From Plasmopara viticola (taxonomy: Eukaryota > Oomycota > Peronosporomycetes > Peronosporales > Peronosporaceae), in NCBI GenBank assembly GCA_001695595.3, contig MBPM02000093.1:1-64000 (forward strand): a DNA stretch of 64,000 nt, in the 5' to 3' direction. A model generated the notes under the pieces. The model searched no databases. It saw only the letters and a list, made by a program, of their open reading frames with translations, and was not told the origin of the DNA. Below, one piece after another: positions 35,230 through 45,002 of this stretch. Numbering within the stretch: the stretch's first letter is position 1; the number at the start of each line of letters is the position of its first letter. Both the position numbers and the translations under genes were made by a program.

Positions 35230-38200
35230 CGATCGAATTATTAATATAAAGAGAGATTTAGCGTAAGTTTAGACACGATAGTAATACAAATTACCGTATT
35301 TATTAGCAGAAATTTGTTAAACGTTACGGAGCATAACGATTACGTTGGTGTCAACTACGATTTCAGTCTCGGTGGCTAGTCCGTCTTCAGCTACTTTATG
35401 AACTCGTGTATGACGTACAACGAGCTACGCGGGTCCGAACAATAATCGCTGGACTCTCGAGAACTGATTCTTGATTTGTTTTAATGGACATGCAGCTCGG
35501 AAGATTTATGGCTTAGTGGGCCTGATGAGACAGTTGTAGTTGCAGCCGACTCTTCTGGCAAGCAGTTGAAACGCGTCATTGCGTTTGAGCTTTACAAGCA
35601 AGATCTATCCAGGTAGGCATAGGAAGTGTCTACCGCAAGTACCTGCTTCGAGACCTGAATTTCATTCTAAAACCAGAGCTTGTTCGATTGGCAAACCTGA
35701 CTACCTTCTTTGGATATTAATGTTACTTTGGTGTTTCCTATTGCGGACCGGGCTATTTAATAGATCGTCCCTGAGAATTAATCTTCTTCGATTACAATCT
35801 GTCATACTAAAATGCATTGAGAATGGGTTATTCAACCATGTACTGCTTTTTTGCTAACGTCTTGTACTAAGCACTGCCTTCTTGTTTCGAAACACCACAT
35901 GACTTAAATTAGGAAATATGGCAACATCACCAGCTTGGGGTCAGTGTAACCGCGTATTGCTCTCCCATCACGACGTTAGACTACTTGTTCCTACAAGTTG
36001 GAAATTCTTTAAGCTTTAAGTCTATCAGGCATCATCGCTGCAACTTCAGTCGCTTCGCAGGATACCCCACAATAACCAGAATGGGCCTTACGGTTAGCAC
36101 ACGGCTTATGCTGATCAACTACATGTCGACGGCACCTACATTAGACACCAGTTTTGACAAGAAAATTGGCGGAAGACTACATGAGAAGTACGCCATACCA
36201 TCAGAAGACGATGACTCGCTCAAATTGCACTTACACGATCCGCGCGTCGATTATTCCCTATTCAGAAACGTCCATTCATAGTTGATTTTGATCTAGCGCA
36301 AAAAGATACATTAGTCCTGGTTTCGAAAAATTGCTATACCCCTAGCATAAGCATCAGAGAAAGAAAGGGTGAATGATTCCCTTGACAAATTTCAAGCACG
36401 GCTTGTCAGTCTGTAACTCGTACCACTACGCTGAGTAGTCCGAAGAGACCACTTTGCATACACCACACTCACCTGAGCCACACACGACAATATAGCCCCT
36501 GAAACTAGCGGCTGGAAGTGCAGACTTGTCAAAGACGCTGACCACTATGATCGAAAGCGTCTGCGACATAAAAATTCTTGTTGAAGGACTTCCCATGAGC
36601 TCCCAGGGTATACTTATACCCTTCACTTTACAAGATACTGGGTTCGACCGTATGACGGCGTCGCGCGAAAATACACCTTACATGAAAGAGCTACTTGGAG
36701 GGGGGGGGACAATGTCTACCATTATGTAACGCACCAAGTACTCTGTATAATGATGTCATTCGCGACCGACGTTTGACCGATGAATTTTTGGAACTGGCGA
36801 GTCTTGAAGCCGGTGACCTCGGCTGCCTTGGCCAAACCATGAACTGAGTGGAAAAGAACGTAGAACGTCAGATCTCGTCCGACTAGTTTTCGAGCTTTGG
36901 TAAGGTAGTTGCATCGCTTTATAAGCAAGCCGCTTCTCGAGACAGAGGTTGTTGCACTCGTACCTAGAACCAAATTCTGATTCGGCCGACAATTCGACGT
37001 CCCGTTGCTGTGGCTGCGTATGAAGTGACACCAATATTCTCACGTCCATCTCCGGGGTCGAAGTATTCATTAATTTAGCTCATGGGTGAGCTCGCACCCA
37101 TTGAGAAATATTGAGCGTCTCTTATCCCTGTCACCTTAAACAAGCCAAGTAAGCGCAAGCATATTGAGTTTCTACAGACAGCATTGTAAGGAGTGATTAT
37201 TGACTACCAATCGCCAATTTGTAATTACAACTTGTTTCTTTTGCACTAAATTTTCTAGAAAATAATCTCAAGCAAATTATATTACACGTGTCTAAATAAA
37301 GTAAGTTTCTTTGACACAAAGTATACACATCTTAGAAGGGTTGATATCTGCATAATACTTGGCTTCATCTCTTCATCAAACCCAGAACCACTATGCTCTT
37401 GCACCAAACGGATCGCAAAGTTAACGAGTCCGTCTATGAGAAATAGACACGAGACAAAAACTCTATGCAAATCAACGAATGGAAGCTTGTTGCTCCACGA
37501 GCTACATATGGCAAGGGTATCCTACTTTGCACGTGCAAATACAAGTGCAGCTCCAATCATACACCTTTGGTCATCAATAATGGGTGCGCACTCAGTCATA
37601 AGTTTACTCGACTGAGATGATGGCTAAGCGGTGTATCTTGAGCTACCCGTAAGAAGTGATTGCTTAGCATTTATTAATAGGAGCCAATACACTTGGTGGA
37701 TCGTTTTTTGTCGGAGTCTTTGAGCTCAAGTCCTCAGGAAAGCTCATTCCATCCATACGTAAAAGAAATGAGAACTGATAAGGTTACAGCCGTGCCAACG
37801 ACAAGTTGATAGTTAAGGCAGTGCGATCCCGCACCAGCCAAAGCATTCTGCGTTTTTGCTCGTTCTTTACCTTCAAGCAATTTTTCGCAAAAATGGGAGA
37901 CGCATCTGTGTTGCTGTGTCTGTTGACGTATGGTCCGTATAAATCCCAAAGTTTTGAAGATGATCCCAAAATTAACAAGATCGTAGTAGCTCCTTGTCAT
38001 AGATAGGTATTGCTCTTCTTGGCTGTCTTGAGATGCAAAGATTAGGCCACGTTTACTCGATCTTGCTTCTTGGTTTCTGTTTGAAGTGCTGCCGATGGAC
38101 AATCTGTTTGCGCAAAGACGACCTTCTAGATCCGGCAAGGCTAAAATTAGTGTCCTTAACAGGCTCCACTGGGCTATTTCAGCGCTTCTTGGTGTTGGAT

Positions 38201-40046
38201 TACATAATTACATTCTGTGTCTCTCTCAAAAAAATCTACACAGGTCATACAGCATTGTTGTAATTAAATGAGCAGACCGCGCAACAACCTGCTTTTTCTT
38301 CTTAATTGAACGGCCTCCGCTTTAGCGGGATCTATTGGAAAGCCAAATTCTACAAGAAAGCACCCTGACTTAGATGCACTTATCTGCATGAGTGTATAGC
38401 TATTTACACATGATCCAGCACTGCTTGAAATCACTTCCACATTTGTCCCCCCCGTGCCGTGCACGACTATGTAAAAGTTTCACTAAAGCATGTCTGTGCG
38501 CACGCTTTACAGGTCCTGGAAAATCGAATCACCAGACTGTTAAACATCGTAGGCACGCTTGAAGCCTTCGCTGCATGGCCAGAATCAAAAAATGTTTCAA
38601 GTGTCGCTTTTTTATTGAACTTGATTGTATACTCGCACCGCGGAAGGTCGACCTTTAAGGCGTCGCCAACGTACTTGAAGTCGCTTGCAACGACTGAGTA
38701 ACATCACTGAATGTATCCATTAAACTGCGTGTGATTGACCAGATTGAATATGCGCCTAGGTTCTAGCTAGCATCAGAAATTTACTTAAGTATGCTGGCAC
38801 AGTATCATCAGGAGTAATTGATGTTCCTTGATGAAAGCACCAAAAGCTCAACGTATAATCAAGTGTCACAAATAATTTCAAGCTGTGTCTATAAATATCA
38901 CCTAAATACATCGCCATTGTCGGATACCATAAAACCACGGTGAGAAAGTATTAGTCATACAAAGAATAACAAGACTCGAATAAATAGTTGCAGTCGACTC
39001 CTGAGTGAGTAATGCCCCGTCTCTTTTACTATTCGGGTCGCTGCTTTAGCTAACGTACGTTCGCAAGAAAAATACGAGACCTGAATGTGCTGCAATTCCA
39101 TCTGCTGGAGGTTTTATTCGACTTATTCATGTATACAATACTCATCTAAACTTCAGTACTATTGCCCGGAATCGAAAAATTACTCAAAAGAGCAAGAGTT
39201 TGGTGCTTCTATAAGTTTGCGATACCCTCGATACCACTTTGACATCACCGCGAGCTACTCTTGGGAGATAAAGTTGTCGCCGTAAAGTGTAGATACGTAC
39301 GTGGCCAGTAAGTTACAAGCACAATAAGACAGCAATGGACTTTTCAGTTCTTGTTGATAAAGCTGTCTTTCGGTTTCACGGACCTTACCTTTCAATTGAA
39401 TAAAGTACCTTGACTGTTGATTGTCTTTAAAGCGCCCATTTATTAGGGCTATAACAGTGCTCGTACCATTAATTGCACGGATTTCAGATGTAATTATAGG
39501 GATTTGATACGCAGCCGCCACTTTTGGCTCACTGGCCACCACCCCTCCAAACATCAATATGCAAAGTTGTACACCACTGTCTTTTCTCACTCAGCAAAGT
39601 CGTACACCTCTTTTAGCTTGGCGATTCTGTTAAAGACATACACTTTACCGTCCAATCATCAAGCGCATCCTTATCTCCTCGTTCTTGTATGAGCTATTCC
39701 CCTTACTCGCGATAGGCCGTAAGACGACAAGATGAGGTGAAAAGGATATTTTTCTTCAAACAATGCGTTCACCTGGTTTAAATTGACATATCAACGACTG
39801 AGCTCTAAACATGACCCTATCTTGACTAATTTTACCGTCTTCTTTATTGAAATGCCCTTTGCGCCATTATACCTGCAGCTTAACCATTTATCTGAATTTT
39901 GAGGTAAAAATTACAGCATAAAAAACAGTAACATCTTAAATTACCAGCAATGCCTACCTTGCAATAATCATATAACGATCGTCGTGTATACCACAAACTG
40001 TACTGTGAAGCTCGAGCTCCTTTTGAAAATATACAATATAATCACA
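35230..40046. other. AT-rich intergenic block
   Basis: About 4.8 kb without a supportable gene. An open frame of 134 codons at 37734-38138 (minus) has one hydrophobic stretch and no domain; an overlapping frame there also looks partly coding, so it may be a relic. Confidence 0.45.
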
Positions 40047-41961
40047 TTATAACCATCGCTTGTACTTGAAATACACGACAATCAGTCCTGCGACGCTTAT
40101 CACAACGGCCCACCAGATAAAGTACCCATAATGGTACGTCTGTTCCGGAATGTATGAAAATTTCATGCCGTAGAGCCCGTGAGAAATTGTGCGGGCAGAA
40201 AGATGGCTGCAATCAGTGCCAAGATGTAGCTCACGTCGTTCTGTTGCGACGCACGCAAGTGATTGTACTCTTCCACAAGACTCTGGCAACGATCGAGATG
40301 GGACCCACACTCGTCTTCGATCGTTGCAAGGTGTTCTTGCACGTCTACAAAGTATTGCAGCGTCTCGCCGTGATACTCATTCGACGCAATGACCTTGGCA
40401 ATCACTTCCCGCATGGGTTTGCAATACATTTCGAGGCCTTTGATCTGTTTCGACGTCGTCCCAATGCGTCGGACATCAAAGTACCGAGCGTTTAACGCCA
40501 TGAGACGTTGGAGCATGACCAATTTCGCGGCAAAGGTCTGGGAAATGGGCGCGAGTTCCTTCACACTCACGTCCATGAGCGTATACATGAGAAACGCCGT
40601 GCTGTGTTGCCGGACTTTCGAGTACGAGACGTGCAGTCGTTTCGATAGCGGAGACCACAGTGCGTTCTCCCGCTGGACACTGATGAGAACGCCTTCCATG
40701 ACAAACAAGCTGAGTTGGTGCGGAGGGGCCATGATACACCCAAGGTCCAGGTCTTCGAGTCGCGTTTCGAGCTCCGTGCCACTCATCGATTCGAAAGGAG
40801 ACTTGTCGCCAGGTTTCACAAAGTGCGACGCGCGGTACATGTCTTGGTACGTTGCCATCAAGTACCGATTCCGTGGCTGCAACGTCTGAAGATTCAAAAA
40901 GGAATGGTTGTCGAATTGCACGTACTTTGGGCGCCAAACGTCGGGTCCCAACGTATCTTCGATTGCAAGCGGGTGCAGTCGATAGCGGACCGAGAGCCGC
41001 CGCAGGAGCAATGGATTGATCCCCTCGACGTTGATCCACCGGACACTGGCCCACGCGGGCGACTTGGAATAGAGAAAGCTCTTCATGTGCTTGATGGGGT
41101 AGACGCTGCGAATGCGATCGGGAGAGTACTCGATGGCACCGACTTTGACGGGTACGAGAAAACTGGGGTCCAATCCGGGCATCGTCTGGAGGAAGGGCTC
41201 GTGAAAGAGTTGCGCCAATTTAATCTCTTGAATGGCACATAGAAACTCGTCGTATGAAATCACGCCGTTTTGATTCTCATCGATTACGTCTACAAATGCT
41301 TGAAATTGGTCGTCACTATCACACGCAATGCCCATTGCCTCGAGTCCGGATCGAAAACCTTCCAACGATAACCTTTCATGCTCTAGAAAAGATCATTGTT
41401 CTATAAGTAATTCTAGTACTAGGTTAAATTTCAGGCAAATAGTTTACCGTCCGGGCGAGAGAGCGTGAAAAGTTTGGTAATTTTGCCCGTTGTAAGATCA
41501 AAATGGGGGTCTCGAATGGAATCTTCCTCTTGATTATTTCTTGCATCGAAGGAATCCGACCAAGCCACGAGTTGTTCATCTTCTGAAGAAGTACCGAATG
41601 AAAACACGCGTAAAATGTCCTTGCCATACAGTGTAAGCGGCCGCACGCTTGTCGTGGCGATAGGAAGCAGGGACGAGTCGCTCACCGTTCCTGAACTCGT
41701 CGGATCTCCTGTGGCTTTGCGAAAACTGTTGCCACCTGGCACGTGCGTCTCACTGCTAGCGTGGCTACTTGCACGTCTTGCCCGATAGTCACCAAGCGAA
41801 TCATTGTCCGAGTCGCAATCAAGACGATGGTAGTCGGTGAGGATATCGGGTGAAGGAGGCATTGCATTGCACCGTGAGGTACTGAGACGAGAGGCTTGCG
41901 ATGTTAGTGATGCTGGAGTGTGCACTACGACAGAGATGGCATGGGGTCGGTCATTGGCCAT
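40047..41961 (-). CDS. EF-hand CorA-type metal-ion transporter, frameshifted at the GMN motif
   Basis: Two exons: 41961-41448 and 41382-40047, with a 65-bp intron (donor GTAAAC, acceptor TTTTCTAG) that joins ...SRPD to EHERLSLEGFRS in frame. The N-terminus (about 170 residues) is Ser-rich and cytoplasmic. Then comes an EF-hand with a canonical loop DENQNGVISYDE (about residues 206-217), and the CorA cytoplasmic domain with the long helix before TM1 (SYILALIAAIFLPAQFLTG). At 40175-40177 the frame breaks: the current frame ends GSTA, while one extra base in the GGG would continue as LYGMKF and a second TM (WWAVVISVAGLIVVYF) to a stop at 40047. The family signature is GMN; here it would be GMK. 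CorA proteins carry Mg2+ or related cations. EF-hand fusion suggests calcium control. As read, it lacks TM2 and is probably non-functional unless the break is an error. Confidence 0.85.
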
Positions 41962-42069
41962 GAGGAAGAGGAGGAAATTTCGATTTCGATCAATGATGTC
42001 AAGACGAGACGCTGAAGTTGACAGCGCGAGTCCAGCTTCAGGTCCGACGCTCTTGAAGCTTCCAGCCAC

Positions 42070-43202
42070 ATTTCAGCCCTTGATCGCCTCCGCTTGATGA
42101 TGTACGTACAGTACAGCAATGTGACAAGGTTCGGACACCGGACGGAATTCGAACTCTAAGTACTAATATAACAGAATTCAATGCCTCATTTCGGCCTTTT
42201 TAGAATACTGCGATTGCGGTCAGTCATAATAGGGCTCTCTTCAATATATTGTAAGGAATTAACGAGACCTTGTCGGACATTAACAGGTTACAGCATTCGT
42301 TAAAACAGGATCATGTGGCAAAGAATCCAGCGTGCTTTAAAGTTCGTGGGCGACTCGACCCATTCGCACCCACTCTCGCACGATTACGTCCACTCTGACA
42401 TTGAGCATGAGTAAAGGCTTGTCGGTTCTACGCCGCCAATGAGATACCCGTAAGATAACTGCATGCTGTGGCAGAGGTGGAAGTGATGGAGTGGACAATG
42501 CGGTACCGTGGCTGCTTCCCTGTCATTGACGCGTATTTACCACAAAAACGCTTTTATTCCTCTTGTAATTACTAGTGGTCTAATCGAACGATCCTCTCTG
42601 TCGTCGCCACAAATTAAACAAGTCGTAAAAGTTAGCTAATGTCAAGGAAATCGTTTCAGATTCCACAGGCTACGAAAAAAAGTTGCCAGCGGGCTGGGGT
42701 GATTTCTAGCACCTTCCTGTACTTTTTAGGACCAAAACGTTTGGCCAACCTACAGAAAGGAATGAGGGGGCAAAGCTTCTTGGTTTTCCTTAAAAAACTC
42801 TCCTCAGCACCTAAGGTAATGTCAAACCTCTGTATCCGGCACATGACTCTGTAATCTTATGCGTGTTTAGAAATCTTATCCCCGCTTCGAGGTCGACAGA
42901 AGGTATGTATTTATAGAATAAAGTACTTTGCTCGTTTTCCCTCTCAAGTAGAATAGTATGCCAGCGATAGGCGCAGAGGAAATCGAACCATCTGTGGTCC
43001 ATCGCAATGCCGCGACCGGATGTACCATGGCCAATTTCCCGTATGGTACACATGTCGCGAACAAGCCAATCGTCGAGGACGACATTCACTTGAGCTTTGG
43101 GTTGCAAGACACACCGATTAGTTAATATTCGACCATACCAACCCACTCGAGCGAGACGAGGAGAGACGTTCCTGCCACTTGAATCATCGCAAACTTGGAG
43201 TG
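42070..43202. other. Intergenic with an unassigned coding-like patch
   Basis: Between the divergent CorA and TKL kinase genes. Most is AT-rich; the patch 42811-43146 is listed separately. No promoter motif is assigned. Confidence 0.4.
42811..43146 (-). pseudogene. Possible gene fragment of unknown family
   Basis: The minus-strand frame of 111 codons includes VVLDDWLVRDMCTIREIGHG and AMDHRWFDFLCAYRWHTILL, a protein-like, Trp-rich stretch, and the patch looks less AT-rich than its surroundings. The plus strand also has a frame of about 55 codons (42958-43125). I cannot tell which strand was coding or name a family. Confidence 0.3.
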
Positions 43203-44786
43203 ATGCTTCGATGGCTGGAAGGCGTCATCGCCGAGTCACCATCCGAAGTGCTCTATACTATCGCGGGGAAAAGTACCAGCGCCGAGACGACTTCAGGTAC
43301 CACCGACACGGGCACGCGTGCCGGTACCAACGTTGGTACGACCACTGGCACGGCCGTCCACGACTCGTCGGATGACATGACGCTCGAGCTTTGGCTAGGG
43401 ATCGGCATCCCAGTCGTATCTCTCATCCTTTTTGCCATTGCCCTCTTCCTTTACTGCAAGCGACGGCGACGCAATCCAGTCGACTTTCATCTCGAAGCGG
43501 GTTCCCCCACGGTACCCGGGCATCCGTTTAATCGTCGCAAAGGAGGGGGGACGACTCGAATGGTTTTGACCACTCAAGACGAAGAAGCGTTGGCCGCGTG
43601 GCGGATCAATACCGACACGATTGTACCCATTCGACCCCTCGGTGCCGGCGCGTATGGTACCGTGTGGCTTGCGACGTACTTAGGTGAGACGGTCGTGGTG
43701 AAAAAGTTGTCGCCCCCGCTGCCAACGACGGTACCCCGTACCAAATCCTGGCGCAAAAACCTCAGTCGCCCCAGTGCGTGTGGTACCGGTGCCACTGCCG
43801 GGTCGAATTCCCGATCCCGAACGAAATCACGCGGCGACCAGAGTGCGTTGCCTCGCTTTGTCGCGGAAATCCGGTTCCTCGCGACGCTCAGTCACCCCAA
43901 GATCGTCGCGTTCTATGGCGTGGCGTGGACCAGTCCCCTCCGCGGCGACGCCACGGCCGCGACGGATCTTCAGATGGTCCTCGAGTACATGAGTGGCGGC
44001 GACCTTCGCCAGTACCTCGCCCGGACCCGAAGTGATGTCCGGGCCCGCGCGTGGGGGTCCCGCAAACTGGCCATGGCCTTGGACATTGCCGAAGCCATTG
44101 CGTACTTGCACGCGCGGCAACCGCAACCGATTCTCCACCGCGATTTGAAATCGAGCAACATCCTCTTGGACGCCACGTTGACGGCCAAAGTCGCGGATTT
44201 CGGCGTCAGTCGCTACGGCCTGCCCCACGTCCCGGGCGACGACGACGACGACGACGACGACGATGCTTCGAGTGGTCAATTTGCCATGACGCGGTCGATT
44301 GGCACGAGTCGCTGGATCGCGCCCGAAGTCTTGGCGGGCCACGTCCGGTACTCGACGGCCATTGACATGTACTCGTTCGGCGTCCTCTTGTCGGAACTCG
44401 ATAGCCACGAACTCCCGTTCGCGGACGTCACCTTGTCAAACGGCCAGCCGTTGCCCGAATCGGCCGTGGTCGAGTTGTTGCGCACAGGCGCCCTCCGTCC
44501 GTCCTTGTCGACGTGGTGTCCCAAACCCGTGGCGGCGCTCTTGATGAAGTGCATGGCGTTGGAACCCTTGGCCCGACCCACGGCGTGCGTCGCGGCGAGG
44601 AAATTACGGACCTTGGTCGAACGCGAGCGGCGGGTCAGTGACATTGGCGACGACGTGAGTACCAGTGACCAAAACTCGTTCCTCGGCACGCGCGACGAGC
44701 TCGGGAGTTTTCACACAAACAGCGTCACGAGCTCCAACGTCTCGATTGAACGGGGCTTTCATTACGCCGTGCTGGAAGAACCATAG
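43203..44786 (+). CDS. Membrane-anchored TKL-type protein kinase
   Basis: 527 residues from the first ATG in frame. A short Ser/Thr/Gly-rich outer part (1-62) precedes a TM helix (about 63-85) ending in CKRRRR. The kinase domain has the Gly loop LGAGAYGTV (about 146-154), a VVVKK lysine (168 or 169), HRDLKSSN (HRD 312-314), DFG (332-334) and APE (373-375), in the form seen in tyrosine-kinase-like Ser/Thr kinases. Oddities: a basic Ser/Arg-rich insert of about 45 residues between the lysine and helix C, and nine consecutive aspartates (346-354) in the activation segment just after DFG. No signal peptide is visible, so an unrecognised upstream exon is possible. The FBT gene copy 2 starts 216 bp downstream on the same strand. 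A receptor-like role is inferred from topology; the ligand is unknown. Confidence 0.9.
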   Translation: MLRWLEGVIAESPSEVLYTIAGKSTSAETTSGTTDTGTRAGTNVGTTTGTAVHDSSDDMTLELWLGIGIPVVSLILFAIALFLYCKRRRRNPVDFHLEAGSPTVPGHPFNRRKGGGTTRMVLTTQDEEALAAWRINTDTIVPIRPLGAGAYGTVWLATYLGETVVVKKLSPPLPTTVPRTKSWRKNLSRPSACGTGATAGSNSRSRTKSRGDQSALPRFVAEIRFLATLSHPKIVAFYGVAWTSPLRGDATAATDLQMVLEYMSGGDLRQYLARTRSDVRARAWGSRKLAMALDIAEAIAYLHARQPQPILHRDLKSSNILLDATLTAKVADFGVSRYGLPHVPGDDDDDDDDDASSGQFAMTRSIGTSRWIAPEVLAGHVRYSTAIDMYSFGVLLSELDSHELPFADVTLSNGQPLPESAVVELLRTGALRPSLSTWCPKPVAALLMKCMALEPLARPTACVAARKLRTLVERERRVSDIGDDVSTSDQNSFLGTRDELGSFHTNSVTSSNVSIERGFHYAVLEEP

Positions 44787-45002
44787 ACTTAATTAACTTA
44801 TCAACCAATGCATCCATCCATCAAGCATTCGATCGGACTTGCATCTTAAAAAGTCGGACCCGAGGAGTTCAGTTGACAGTGTAGGGTACCGAAACACGGG
44901 TACGCCAGATGGTCCCGAAAAAAAGGCCATCCTATACCATAGCGTGGGTACCCGTCCGTGTACCACTTTGAAGGCGAGTATGAAAGTGCGTTTGCGTGGC
45001 AC

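Noticed and set aside
37734..38138. 134-codon minus-strand frame with one hydrophobic stretch
   Set aside because: No domain, overlapping frames look equally plausible, and the region is AT-rich. A relic at best.
40476..41242. Long frames in both strands over the CorA gene
   Set aside because: They are shadows of the CorA exon, which has EF-hand and CorA features and a family-consistent splice.
43827..44408. 193-codon frame antisense to the TKL kinase
   Set aside because: It is the mirror of the GC-rich kinase frame; the kinase motifs on the plus strand explain the sequence.
44958..45002. GTG-initiated extension of FBT copy 2
   Set aside because: Oomycete genes start with ATG; the first in-frame ATG is at 45003.
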